Shown: positions 1-10,415 of the stretch, piece after piece | Position numbering within the stretch: position 1 is the stretch's first letter | Layout of the letters: every line of letters starts with the position of its first letter | Made by a program: the position numbers and the translations under genes | The notes under the pieces: generated by a model | The model's database searches: none | Seen by the model: the letters and a program-made list of their open reading frames with translations, nothing else | What the model was told of the DNA's origin: nothing | NCBI GenBank assembly: GCA_037893225.1 | Contig: JAZGUH010000075.1 | Span: 1,178,001-1,242,000, forward strand | Direction of reading: 5' to 3' | Source: Hippasteria phrygiana | Taxonomy: Eukaryota; Echinodermata; Asteroidea; Valvatida; Goniasteridae | Length of the DNA stretch: 64,000 nt

Positions 1-605
1 AAGGAAGGGTCACGTGACTTTGCACGTAATATAAAAAATGAAGACCCTGGATTATTCTATCGGTTCCCGTAAAAATCAAAATCAGATCTCTCTCGATTGA
101 TTTTTATATTGATTTTCAAAGATTAAACTTTCAAGTTATAAGGCACTTCCGGTTTGGACCGGAAGGAAGGGTCACGTGACTTTGCACGTAATATAAAAAA
201 TGAAGACCCTGGATTATTCTATCAGTTGCCGTAAAAAGCAAAATCAGATCTCTCTCGATTGATTTTATATTGATTTTCAAAGATTAAACTTTCAAATTAT
301 AAGGCACTTCCGGTTTCGACCGGAAGGAAGGGTCACGTGACTTTGCACGTAATATAAAAAATGAAGACCCTGGATTATTCTATCGGTTCCCGTAAAAAGC
401 AAAATCAGATCTCTCTCGATTGATTTTATATTGATTTTCAAAAATTAAACTTTCAAGTTATAAGGCACTTCCGGTTTAGACCGGAAGGAAGTGTCACGTG
501 ACTTTGCACGTAATACAAAAAATGAAGACCCTGGATTATTCTATCAGTTCACATTAAAGCAAAATCAGATCTCTCACGGTTGATTTTATATTGATTTTCA
601 AAAAC
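1..605 (+). repeat. 161-bp satellite array (about 3.7 copies)
   Basis: The GGAAGGAAGGGTCACGTGAC segment recurs at 161-162 bp (position 1, then 163, 324 and 485). Each monomer holds an 8-bp inverted repeat CTTCCGGT / ACCGGAAG with a 4-nt loop, which is two opposed ETS-type cores. Next comes the palindrome GTCACGTGAC, then an AT-rich half ending in a TTGATTTTCAAAGATTAAA block. Copies differ by a few substitutions. The last copy is more diverged and runs into the following module at about 605. No coding potential is seen. The array is cut by the window edge, so its true length is unknown. Confidence 0.93.
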
Positions 606-1375
606 TAAATCTAGAAATCTTTGGTTGCTTGTAATCTGATACTTGATGACGTCATCGTGACGTCATTATCGGAAAACTCGAGAGCTATGTAAACTATGCT
701 ATCTGAAGCAGAAATCTGCATTATATCTCTTGCGGTTGATTTTTCAGCAAATTGTTTAGGTTTAAAGGTCTTTTCATTGCAACTTCCGGTTTGGTGACGT
801 CATCAATTTTTCTCCACCTCAACTTGTTCTTAGCGTGAAGCCGATTACATACATCAATTATAGAGTGATTTCAGCAAACTTCGCCACACACATCGACCGA
901 TTATTCATTTTAAGCATTTTTCAACTTGCCGCTAGAGGGCGCTCGAACATTTTATGACGTCACAAATAATTTTTTGGTGAAGTACAACCTAGTCGGAGAC
1001 CAACATCGTTGAAAGCAAGTTCCCATCTTTTTCCACTTTCAAATGATGAGGCACTTCCGGTTTGGACCGGAAGGAAGGGTCACGTGATTTGACGCACACG
1101 AGATAAAATAAAGATCCTGGATTATACTATCAATTCCCACAAAAATCAAGTTCCGGGCTCTCACGGTTGATTTTATATTGATTTTCAAAGATTAAATCTG
1201 CTAATCTTTAATTGCTTGTAGTTTGATACATGATGACGTCATCATGACGTCAGAGTAATATGTACGAGTTCAGTACAGGGTCTCAGTGTATGCCAACTCT
1301 CATTAAGATTGAAGTTTGTTTAAGGGCAAAAGTGCCGATTAGAAAAAACGTGCATAAAGTTTATGGGGTTTTGGG
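606..1375 (+). repeat. CRE / CTCF-like-motif module
   Basis: This is a non-coding repeat module of about 0.8 kb that follows the 161-bp array. It holds paired CREs near 645-665, a CTTCCGG..TGACGTCA block near 785, and CCGCTAGAGGGCGC at 929-942, which resembles the bilaterian CTCF core. One further diverged 161-type unit follows near 1050, then a CRE pair near 1235-1250. It ends in a conserved tail (GTGCATAAAGTTTATGGGG) that leads into a purine tract. Near-identical copies lie at 4656-5455, 8284-9095, 10416-11218 and 28561-29358. Three shorter relatives lie at 3536, 7165 and 27110, and diverged ones at 53390-54350. Confidence 0.85.
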
Positions 1376-1560
1376 GAGAAGAAGAAAAAGAAGAAGAAGA
1401 AAAAAAAAAACCGGAACGAAAACAATACCTTTTCCGCAGGTATGCGGAAAAGCTAAAAAAAAAAAAACCGGAACGAAAACAATACCTTTTCCGCAGGTAT
1501 GCGGAAAAGCTAACGAGAGATGTGTGACTGTTGATGAACAGTACACATAGCTTTTCCGCT
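1376..1560 (+). repeat. Hairpin junction: purine tract, two H1 palindromes, H2 hairpin
   Basis: A GAA/A-rich tract (1378-1410) is followed by two copies of a 57-bp unit. Each carries the perfect palindrome CTTTTCCGCA / TGCGGAAAAG with a 4-nt loop (1429-1452 and 1486-1509). CTAACGAGAG then leads into an imperfect hairpin at 1520-1548 (about 12 bp, one bulged base), closed by AGCTTTTCCGC at 1549-1559. GCGGAAAAGCT at 1501-1511 is the exact reverse complement of 1549-1559. It can therefore pair either with its H1 partner or around H2. A 96-residue lysine/arginine-rich open frame across this tract (1260-1550) is only the reading of the purine run. Confidence 0.85.
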
Positions 1561-2175
1561 CTGCATTTTTTTTTTTTTTTACATGAAAGGAATTAAGGAA
1601 TAAAGAGTAAGTTTAAAGAGTGAAAGTATTAAGAGTGAAAGTATAATAAAGGTTGCATGAAATATACCTTAGATTTGTAGATATGTTTTCTTTGCGATTA
1701 TAAGTATCGCACTTTGATGTGTTTTGGTTCATGTTGGTTCACGTCATTATGGTCTTAATTTGGAGAATTAAAAACACAGAATTTAAAAAGGGAACCATTT
1801 ACAACTCTATTTGTGGGGTTAGCACTGTACATTGTGTACAAATGATGTATGTGCGCGATGCGCGGATGTTCGAGTGGCCAATTTGTTTCTCTAGGAAGGT
1901 TAGGGGCAATTACCATAAATGGGCGTATCTAGTCCGCTATTACGATCAAGCATATTCATGATTAAGTTAATTTATATAACAAGCATCGCACGCATTATTC
2001 AGACAGCTATATAAGGTTGAAGTAAAAATATTTTCTCTAGCTACTGTTGTGGCTATATTGGTAGAGCACTGAAAGCTTTAGACTACAGAGGCCTGGGTTC
2101 GAATCCTCTGCCCAATTTATATTTCAAGGGAAAACACAACGTCTATTTATGACAATTGACCCTAACTTATCTCAC
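1561..2175 (+). repeat. tRNA-like module, copy 1
   Basis: This ~0.6-kb module begins with a T-run after the H2 hairpin and ends at GACCCTAACTTA. Copies lie at 9181-9800 and 23646-24268. Copy 3 diverges right after GACCCTAACTTA, which fixes the module's right edge. It holds a degenerate tRNA-like segment at its right end. An 80-residue open frame (1719-1961) also occurs in copy 3 (23811-24053). Copy 2 has an in-frame TAA at the corresponding place near 9415, so this frame is not maintained as a gene. Confidence 0.75.
2043..2115 (+). other. Degenerate tRNA-like segment (Pol III box A and box B)
   Basis: TGGCTATATTGG at 2050-2061 fits the box A consensus with one mismatch. GGTTCGAATCC at 2096-2106 is a perfect box B, at normal tRNA spacing. 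A D-stem of about three pairs (GCT / AGC) can form. The acceptor and anticodon stems do not pair, so this is a tRNA-derived pseudogene or SINE-type head, not a working tRNA. I cannot assign an anticodon. Copies lie at 9669-9741 and 24144-24216. Confidence 0.6.
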
Positions 2176-2760
2176 TTCCGTTTTGGACCGGAAGGAAGGG
2201 TCACGTGACTTTGCACGTAATATAAAAAATGAAGACCCTGGATTATTCTATCAGTTGCCGTAAAAAGCAAAATCAGATCTCTCTTGATTGATTTTATATT
2301 GATTTTCAAAGATTAAACTTTCAAGTTATAAGGCACTTCCGGTTTAGACCGGAAGGAAGGGTCACGTGACTTTGCACGTAATATAACAAAAGAAGACCCT
2401 GGATTATTCTATCAGTTGCCGTAAAAAGCAAAATCAGATCTCTCTCGATTGATTTTATATTGATTTTCAAAGATTAAACTTTCAAATTATAAGGCACTTC
2501 CGGTTTGGACCGGAAGGAAGGGTCACGTGACTTTGCACGTAATATACAAAATGAAGACCCTGGATTATTCTATCGGTTCCCGTAAAAAGCAAAATCAGAT
2601 CTCTCTCGATTGATTTTATATTGATTTTCAAAGATTAAACTTTCAAATTATAAGGCACTTCCGGTTTGGACCGGAAGGAAGGGTCACGTCATTTTGCACG
2701 TAATATAACAAATGAAGACCCTAGATTACTTTGTCAATTCCAAAAATAGCAAAATCAGAA
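2176..2760 (+). repeat. 161-bp satellite array (about 3.6 copies)
   Basis: This array has the same monomer as at position 1, starting with a variant CACTTCCGTTTTGG copy. The last copy (from about 2681) has GGGTCACGTCATT instead of GGGTCACGTGACT, losing the GTCACGTGAC palindrome. It then changes to unrelated spacer sequence. Position 2681 is also the left edge of the 3,629-bp duplicated unit. Confidence 0.92.
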
Positions 2761-2936
2761 ATTTAGCAATTTATCGTAAACATTTGCAAAACTTGCCCAG
2801 TTTACCTATTCTCCATCTTGCAACCGTAACGTAACGCGCGAAGTTGTCTAGAGAAGCTATAGTCTGGGGCTAGAAATGTTGGTGGCGGTATGCAATTTTA
2901 ACAGTAAAGAATGTAGGTGGAGCTGTGCTGTGCAAA

Positions 2937-3062
2937 TTCAACAGTAAAGAATGTAGGTGGCGCTATGCAACTTTAACGGTAAAGAAATGTACGTAATGAG
3001 CGCCACGTAAATTTCTTTACCGTTAAAGTTGTATAGCGCCACCTATATTCTTTGCTGTTGAA
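2937..3062. repeat. Foldback with 52-nt arms, copy 1
   Basis: The left arm (2937-2988) and right arm (3011-3062) are nearly perfect reverse complements around a 22-nt loop. The arms contain TAGGTGGCGCTATGCAACTT and its near-complement. A partial extra copy of the left arm lies just upstream at about 2890-2936. GC-rich DNA (GCGCGGCCGCGC) follows near 3090. The structure suggests a palindromic MITE-type insertion. I see no clear target duplication. Confidence 0.8.
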
Positions 3063-3535
3063 TGGGACACTGCGTCAAGTTTGTGCACGAATGCGCGGCC
3101 GCGCAATGGCGGCGCAAGAGGGTCGTAAACGCGCAATGTGTGTTCGCTTTATAGTCTGAAACAAGTCATCAGTGGATTATCGAAAACATTCTTAGCCTAA
3201 CGTTATGGGGAGTTTAAGCGCTACCAAATAAATCAGTAAAAAAGGTGATTTTTTTTTTTATCACACCTGTAAGTGTAAGTCATTAGAGCAGTTGTATATT
3301 AATTAAATATTCTGAAATGACATCGTATTTTTACTTCTGAGCACCCAATGTTACATGTATTATTCTATAAACTGAACACTCACAAAGAGAGAATGTATCG
3401 AGGTTCATTCAAATGTAACACAAATATATTACGGCAATACACAGTGCCTGATTTCCTCAACACAAAACTGTGAACAATCTTGAGACCAGAACGCAATGTT
3501 CCCACATGTACAAAGTATCATACTGCCAGTTCAGA
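3063..3535 (+). repeat. Spacer inside the 3.6-kb unit
   Basis: This stretch has no gene and no CRE cluster. It contains a short GC-rich patch (3090-3140), a T-run near 3250 and AT-rich sequence. The only repetition I see is its copy at 6692-7164. Confidence 0.6.
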
Positions 3536-3885
3536 TTTTGCATATCTCTCGCGGTTGATTTTTCAGCAATTTTGTTTTAGGTTGAAAAGGTCTTTTGATT
3601 TTATTTAACTTCCGGTCTGGTGACGTCATCAATCTCCCCCTCAACTTGTTCTTAGCATGAAGCTGATTATATACATCAATTATAAAGTGATTTCAGCAAA
3701 CTTTGCCAAACACATCAACTGATTATCCATTTTAAAATTTTAAAATTTCAACCTGCCGCTAGACGGCGCTCTAACATAATATTACGTTACCGGCTATGAT
3801 TTTTTGAAGTACAACCTAGCCGGAGACTATTATCGTTGAAAGCAAGTTCACATCTTTTTCCACTTTCAAATCATAAGGCACCTCC
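3536..3885 (+). repeat. Short CRE / CTCF-like module
   Basis: This module starts at TTTTGCATATCTCTCGCGG. It has a CTTCCGG..TGACGTCA block near 3607-3628 and a CTCF-like core variant CCGCTAGACGGCGC (3756-3769, A-to-C in the core). It leads straight into a 161-bp array. The second copy is at 7165-7504, and a related one at 27110-27450 keeps the intact AGAGGGCGC form. Confidence 0.75.
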
Positions 3886-4655
3886 GGTTTGCACCGGAAG
3901 GAAGGGTCACGTGACTTTGCACGTAATATAAAAAATGAAGACCCTGGATTATTCTATCGGTTCCCGTAAAAAGCAAAATCAGATCTCTCCCGATTGATTT
4001 TATATTGATTTTCAAAGATTAAACTTTCAAGTTATAAGGCACTTCCGGTTTGGACCGGAAGGAAGGGTCACGTGACTTTGCACGTAATATAAAAAATGAA
4101 GACCCTGGATTATTCTATCGGTTCCCGTAAAAAGCAAAATCAGATCTCTCCCGATTGATTTTATATTGATTTTCAAAGATTAAACTTTCAAGTTATAAGG
4201 CACTTCCGGTTTGGACCGGAAGGAAGGGTCACGTGACTTTGCACGTAATATAAAAAATGAAGACCCTGGATTATTCTATCGGTTCCCGTAAAAAGCAAAA
4301 TCAGATCTCTCTCGATTGATTCTATATTGATTTTCAAAGATTAAACTTTCAAGTTGTAAGGCACTTCCGGTTTGGACCGGAAGGAAGGGTCACGTGACTT
4401 TGCACGTAATATACAAAATGAAGACCCTGGATTATTCTATCAGTTGCCGTAAAAAGCAAAATCAGATCTCTCTCGATTGATTTTATATTGATTTTCAAAG
4501 ATTAAATTTTCAAATTATAAGGCACTTCCGGTTTGGACCGGAAGGAAGGGTCACGTGACTTTGCACGTAATATAAAAAATGAAGACCCTGGATTATTCTA
4601 TCGGTTCCCGTAAAAAGCAAAATCAGATCTCCCTCGATTGATTTTATATTGATTT
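3886..4655 (+). repeat. 161-bp satellite array (about 5 copies)
   Basis: There are five consecutive monomers, each with the CTTCCGGT/ACCGGAAG inverted repeat and GTCACGTGAC. The first has CACCTCCGGTTTGCACCGG. Differences are scattered point changes. The second copy of the array is at about 7505-8283. Confidence 0.93.
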
Positions 4656-5455
4656 TCAAAAACTAAATCTAGAAATCTTTGGTTGCTTGTAATCTGATAC
4701 TTGATGACGTCATCGTGACGTCATTATCGGAAAACTCGAGAGCTATGTAAACTATGCTATCTGAAGCAGAAATCTGCAATATATCTCTTGCGGTTGATTT
4801 TTCAGCAAATTTTTTAGGTTTAAAGGTCTTTTCATTGCAACTTCCGGTCTGGTGACGTCATCAATCTTTCTCCACCTCAACTTGTTCTTAGCGTGAAGCC
4901 GATTACATACATCAATTATAGAGTGATTTCAGCAAACTTCGCCACACACATCGACCGATTATTCATTTTAAGCATTTTTCAACTTGCCGCTAGAGGGCGC
5001 TCGAACATTTTATGACGTCACAAATAATTTTTGTGTGAAATACAACCTAGTCGGAGACCAACATCGTTGAAAGCAAGTTCCCATCTGTTTCCACTTTCAA
5101 ATGATGAGGCACTTCCGGTTTGGACCGGAAGGAAGGGTCACGTGATTTGACGCACACGAGATAAAATGAAGATCCTGGATTATACTATCAATTCCCACAA
5201 AAATCAAGTTCCGGGCTCTCACGGTTGATTTTATATTGATTTTCAAAGATTAAATCTGCTAATCTTTAAATGCTTGTAATTTGATACATGATGACGTCAT
5301 CATGACGTCAGAGTAATATGCACGAGTTCAGTACAGGGTCTGAGTGTATGCCAACTCTCATTAAGATTGAAGTTTGTTTAAGGGCAAAAGTGCCGTTTAG
5401 AAAAAGTATGCACAAAGTTTATGGGGTTTTGGGGAGAAAAATAAAAAGAAGAAAA
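4656..5455 (+). repeat. CRE / CTCF-like module
   Basis: This is a near-identical copy of 606-1375. It has paired CREs near 4705-4720, CCGCTAGAGGGCGC at 4987-5000, a 161-type unit near 5110, a CRE pair near 5290-5310, and the terminal tail with purine tract at 5440-5460. Confidence 0.85.
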
Positions 5456-5551
5456 AAAACCGGAACGAAAACAATACCTTTTCCGCAGGTATGCGGAAAA
5501 GCTAACGAGAGATGTATGACTGTTTGTCAACAGTACATACAGCTTTTCCGT
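5456..5551 (+). repeat. Hairpin junction: one H1, variant H2
   Basis: A single H1 palindrome lies at 5478-5501. CTAACGAGAG follows at 5502-5511. The H2 hairpin (about 5512-5540) has different outer stem bases from the 1.5-kb copy: GTATG opposite CATAC instead of TGTGT opposite ACACA. The pairing is kept although the sequence changed. AGCTTTTCCGT closes the junction at 5541-5551. Confidence 0.8.
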
Positions 5552-6300
5552 TATGTTTTTTTTTTGCGTTTAAGCCTTTTTGAGTCTAGAAAGAAATTTA
5601 AAACATTAAAAAAACATAGAAAATGAGCTGATGATGTCATCATGACGTCACTTCGGATTTTCAATGTTTGTGACAATATCTGCCTATAGTACCCAGAATT
5701 TTTCATGATGATTGGATGTACCCAGATACGTGTTTTAAAAAGGCATATTTTTGATGACACCAACATGACGTCTTGATAATGTTATCAATTCTAGTGAATG
5801 TTTCTGTGAATATTATTGATCCTTTGAATGGTCATATGGTCCCCGTAGGTGCTGAAAATCTGAATGTTTAATTGCTTGATTTTGAGCTTCCGGAAGTAAA
5901 AGAGAGCAAACGAACAATATATAGATCAAAATTGGATCCATCTGCTCACTATGAAAATCATGCCTGTTCAAGTACGTAAAACAGGCCCTATGCAGTTCAC
6001 TTTTTCGAGGTTTTCTGCATGTAACTTGACACTTGATGACATCATCATGACATCATTTAAACTGCACACGTTTTTGAACTCAGGTGCTAACCAGATTCTA
6101 CTAGCTGTTGCCAAACTGATGCTATGTTTGTGATGCCCTTCAGGGCCACCATATATTTGTCTTACAAGTATGTGCTCTAACATTTGATGACATCACCGTT
6201 AATTGTTTTGTGAAGTACAACCTAGCCGGAGACCAACATCGTTGAAAGCAAGTTTACATCTTTTAGCAATTTCAAATTAGAAGGCACTTTCGGTTTCAAC
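5552..6300 (+). repeat. Diverged CRE-family sequence
   Basis: Old, decayed copies of the CRE satellite are recognisable by GATGATGTCATCATGACGTCA near 5628 and GATGACATCATCATGACATCA near 6033. Several TGACGTCA sites here have become TGATGTCA or TGACATCA, as expected from CpG loss. Open frames on both strands (5951-6133, 5968-6183) are repeat readings. Confidence 0.7.
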
Positions 6301-6309
6301 CAGAAGGAA

Positions 6310-9095
6310 GGGTCACGTCATTTTGCACGTAATATAACAAATGAAGACCCTAGATTACTTTGTCAATTCCAAAAATAGCAAAATCAGAAATTTAGCAATT
6401 TATCGTAAACATTTGCAAAACTTGCCCAGTTTACCTATTCTCCATCTTGCAACCGTAACGTAACGCGCGAAGTTGTCTAGAGAAGCTATAGTCTGGGGCT
6501 AGAAATGTTGGTGGCGGTATGCAATTTTAACAGTAAAGAATGTAGGTGGAGCTGTGCTGTGCAAATTCAACAGTAAAGAATGTAGGTGGCGCTATGCAAC
6601 TTTAACGGTAAAGAAATGTACGTAATGAGCGCCACGTAAATTTCTTTACCGTTAAAGTTGTATAGCGCCACCTATATTCTTTGCTGTTGAATGGGACACT
6701 GCGTCAAGTTTGTGCACGAATGCGCGGCCGCGCAATGGCGGCGCAAGAGGGTCGTAAACGCGCAATGTGTGTTCGCTTTATAGTCTGAAACAAGTCATCA
6801 GTGGATTATCGAAAACATTCTTAGCCTAACGTTATGGGGAGTTTAAGCGCTGCCAAATAAATCAGTAAAAAAGGTGATTTTTTTTTTATCACACCTGTAA
6901 GTGTAAGTCATTAGAGCAGTTGTATATTAATTAAATATTCTGAAATGACATCGTATTTTTACTTCTGAGCACCCAATGTTACATGTATTATTCTATAAAC
7001 TGAACACTCACAAAGAGAGAATGTATCGAGGTTCATTCAAATGTAACACAAATATATTACGGCAATACACAGTGCCTGATTTCCTCAACACAAAACTGTG
7101 AACAATCTTGTGAATAGAACGCAATGTTCCCACATGTACAAAGTATCATACCGCCAGTTCAGATTTTGCATATCTCTCGCGGTTGATTTTTCAGCAATTT
7201 TGTTTTAGGTTGAAAAGGTCTTTTGATTTTATTTAACTTCCGGTCTGGTGACGTCATCAATCTCCCCCTCAACTTGTTCTTAGCATGAAGCTGATTATAT
7301 ACATCAATTATAAAGTGATTTCAGCAAACTTTGCCAAACACATCAACTGATTATCCATTTTAAAATTTTAAAATTTCAACCTGCCGCTAGACGGCGCTCT
7401 AACATAATATTACGTTACCGGCTATGATTTTTTGAAGTACAACCTAGCCGGAGACTATTATCGTTGAAAGCAAGTTCACATCTTTTTCCACTTTCAAATC
7501 ATAAGGCACCTCCGGTTTGCACCGGAAGGAAGGGTCACGTGACTTTGCACGTAATATAAAAAATAAAGACCCTGGATTATTCTATCGGTTCTCGTAAATA
7601 GCAAAATCAGATCTCTCTCGATTGATTTTATATTGATTTTCAAAGATTAAACTTTCAAGTTATAAGGCACTTCCGGTTTGGACCAGAAGGAAGGGTCACG
7701 TGACTTTGCACGTAATATAAAAAATGAAGACCCTGGATTATTCTGTCGGTTCCCGTAAAAAGCAAAATCAGATCTCTCCCGATTGATTTCATATTGATTT
7801 TCAAAGATTAAACTTTCAAGTTATAAGGCACTTCCGGTTTGGACCGGAAGGAAGGGTCACGTGACTTTGCACGTAATATAAAAAATGAAGACCCTGGATT
7901 ATTCTATCGGTTCCCGTAAAAAGCAAAATCAGATCTCTCTCGATTGATTCTATATTGATTTTCAAAGATTAAACTTTCAAGTTGTAAGGCACTTCCGGTT
8001 TGGACCGGAAGGAAGGGTCACGTGACTTTGCACGTAATATACAAAATGAAGACCCTGGATTATTCTATCAGTTGCCGTAAAAAGCAAAATCAGATCTCTC
8101 TCGATTGATTTTATATTGATTTTCAAAGATTAAATTTTCAAATTATAAGGCACTTCCGGTTTGGACCGGAAGGAAGGGTCACGTGACTTTGCACGTAATA
8201 TAAAAAATGAAGACCCTGGATTATTCTATCGGTTCCCGTAAAAAGCAAAATCAGATCTCCCTCGATTGATTTTATATTGATTTTCAAAAACTAAATCTAG
8301 AAATCTTTGGTTGCTTGTAATCTGATACTTGATGACGTCATCGTGACGTCATTATCGGAAAACTCGAGAGCTATGTAAACTATGCTATCTGAAGCAGAAA
8401 TCTGCAATATATCTCTTGCGGTTGATTTTTCAGCAAATTTTTTAGGTTTAAAGGTCTTTTCATTGCAACTTCCGGTCTGGTGACGTCATCAATCTTTCTC
8501 CACCTCAACTTGTTCTTAGCGTGAAGCCGATTACATACATCAATTATAGAGTGATTTCAGCAAACTTCGCCACACACATCGACCGATTATTCATTTTAAG
8601 CATTTTTCAACTTGCCGCTAGAGGGCGCTCGAACATTTTATGACGTCACAAATAATTTTTGTGTGAAATACAACCTAGTCGGAGACCAACATCGTTGAAA
8701 GCAAGTTCCCATCTGTTTCCACTTTCAAATGATGAGGCACTTCCGGTTTGGACCGGAAGGAAGGGTCACGTGATTTGACGCACACGAGATAAAATGAAGA
8801 TCCTGGATTATACTATCAATTCCCACAAAAATCAAGTTCCGGGCTCTCACGGTTGATTTTATATTGATTTTCAAAGATTAAATCTGCTAATCTTTAAATG
8901 CTTGTAATTTGATACATGATGACGTCATCATGACGTCAGAGTAATATGCACGAGTTCAGTACAGGATCTGAGTGTATGCCAACTCTCATTAAGATTGAAG
9001 TTTGTTTAAGGGCAAAAGTGCCGTTTAGAAAAAGTATGCACAAAGTTTATGGGGTTTTGGGGAGAAAAATAAAAAGAAGAAGAAGAAAAAAAACC
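6310..9095 (+). repeat. 3,629-bp tandem segmental duplication, copy 2
   Basis: This is the second copy of 2681-5455, in the same order. It contains the foldback (6566-6691), spacer (6692-7164), short CTCF-like module (7165-7504), 161-bp array (7505-8283) and CRE/CTCF module (8284-9095). Substitutions relative to copy 1 are few, for example CTACCAAATA to CTGCCAAATA near 6850, so the duplication is recent. Confidence 0.88.
6566..6691. repeat. Foldback with 52-nt arms, copy 2
   Basis: This lies exactly 3,629 bp from the copy at 2937-3062, with the same arms and loop. It was duplicated with its host segment rather than inserted independently. Confidence 0.8.
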
Positions 9096-9185
9096 GGAAC
9101 GAAAACAATACCTTTTCCGCAGGTATGCGGAAAAGCTAACGAGAGATGTGTGACTGTTGATGAACAGTACACATAGCTTTTCCGC
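9096..9185 (+). repeat. Hairpin junction: one H1 plus H2
   Basis: H1 lies at 9112-9135, CTAACGAGAG at 9136-9145 and H2 at 9146-9174, followed by AGCTTTTCCGC. From here on the sequence follows the tRNA-like module, unlike the sister copy at 5.5 kb. The junction is therefore the switch point between modules. Confidence 0.82.
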
Positions 9186-9800
9186 TCTGCATTTTTTTTT
9201 TTTTTTACATGAAAGGAATTAAGGAATAAAGAGTAAGTTTAAAGAGTGAAAGTATTAAGAGTGAAAGTATAATAAAGGTTGCATGAAATATACCTTAGAT
9301 TTGTAGATATGTTTTCTTTGCGATTATAAGTATCGCACTTTGATGTGTTTTGGTACATGTTGGTTCACGTCATTATGGTCTTAATTTGGAGAATTAAAAA
9401 CACAGAATTTTAAAAGGGAATCATTTACAACTCTATTTGTGGGGTTAGCACTGTACATTGTGTACAAATGATGTATATGCGCGATGCGCGGCTGTTCGAG
9501 TGGCAAATTTTTTTCTCTAGGAAGGTTAGGGGCAATTACCATAAATGGGCGTATCTAGACCGCTATTACGATCAAGCATATTCATGATTAAGTTAATTTA
9601 TATAACAAGCATCGCACGCATTATTCAGACAGCTATATAAGGTTGAAGTAAAAATATTTCGTCTAGCTACTGTTGTGGCTATATTGGTAGAGCACTGAAA
9701 GCTTTAGACTACAGAGGCCTGGGTTCGAATCCTCTGCCCGATTTATATTTCAAGGGAAAACACAACGTCTATTTATGACAATTGACCCTAACTTATCTCA
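9186..9800 (+). repeat. tRNA-like module, copy 2
   Basis: This is a near-identical copy of 1561-2175. It has an in-frame TAA near 9415 in the 80-residue frame that copies 1 and 3 keep open. It leads into a 161-bp array whose first unit has CACTTCCGTGTTGG and CACTGAC in place of CACGTGAC. Confidence 0.75.
9669..9741 (+). other. Degenerate tRNA-like segment, copy 2
   Basis: Box A lies at 9676-9687 and box B (GGTTCGAATCC) at 9722-9732, the same as copy 1. The acceptor stem does not pair. Confidence 0.58.
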
Positions 9801-10415
9801 CTTCCGTGTTGGACCGGAAGGAAGGGTCACTGACTTTGCACGTAATATAAAAAATGAAGACCCTGGATTATTCTATCGGTTCCCGTAAAAAGCAAAATCA
9901 GATCTCTCTCGATTGATTCTATATTGATTTTCAAAGATTAAACTTTCAAGTTGTAAGGCACTTCCGGTTTGGACCGGAAGGAAGGGTCACGTGACTTTGC
10001 ACGTAATATAACAAAAGAAGACCCTGGATTATTCTATCAGTTGCCGTAAAAAGCAAAATCAGATCTCTCTCGATTGATTTTATATTGATTTTCAAAGATT
10101 AAACTTTCAAATTATAAGGCACTTCCGGTTTGGACCGGAAGGAAGGGTCACGTGACTTTGCACATAATATAAAAAATGAAGACCCTGGATTATTCTATCG
10201 GTTCCCGTAAAAAGCAAAATCAGATCTCTCTCGATTGATTTTATATTGATTTTCAAAGATTAAACTTTCAAGTTATAAGGCACTTCCGGTTTAGACCGGA
10301 AGGAAGGGTCACGTGACTTTGCACGTAATACAAAAAATGAAGACCCTGGATTATTCTATCAGTTCACATTAAAGCAAAATCAGATCTCTCACGGTTGATT
10401 TTATATTGATTTTCA
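9801..10415 (+). repeat. 161-bp satellite array (about 3.8 copies)
   Basis: Monomers begin near 9812, 9974, 10135 and 10296. The final copy carries the TCAGTTCACATTAAAGC variant seen at the end of the arrays at 545 and 28500. Arrays therefore tend to end on the same variant monomer. Confidence 0.92.

Larger units (their letters stand above)
2681..6309 (+). repeat. 3,629-bp tandem segmental duplication, copy 1
   Basis: Landmarks recur exactly 3,629 bp apart: 2681 and 6310, 3211 and 6840, and the foldback at 2937 and 6566. The copies run in parallel from 2681 to about 5500, that is 6310 to about 9130, with few substitutions. They then part inside the hairpin junction. Copy 1 continues into a diverged CRE module and copy 2 into a tRNA-like module. 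The duplicated block contains the foldback, a short CTCF-like module, a five-copy 161-bp array and a full CRE/CTCF module. Confidence 0.88.

Noticed and set aside
1..605. Hammerhead ribozyme in the 161-bp satellite
   Set aside because: Many animal satellites of this size carry one, so I looked for CTGATGA and GAAA cores on both strands. They are absent from the consensus monomer.
1260..1550. Lysine/arginine-rich open frame, also at 5318, 8946, 23380 and 36811
   Set aside because: It is the translation of the GAA/A purine tract and H1 palindromes. Its length changes with the number of H1 copies, and the frame is not kept between modules.
1719..1961. 80-residue open frame shared with 23811-24053
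   Set aside because: The copies are recent duplicates. The copy near 9.4 kb has an in-frame TAA, so there is no sign of coding constraint.
2043..2115. Functional tRNA gene
   Set aside because: Box A and box B are present, but the acceptor and anticodon stems do not pair and no anticodon loop can be placed.
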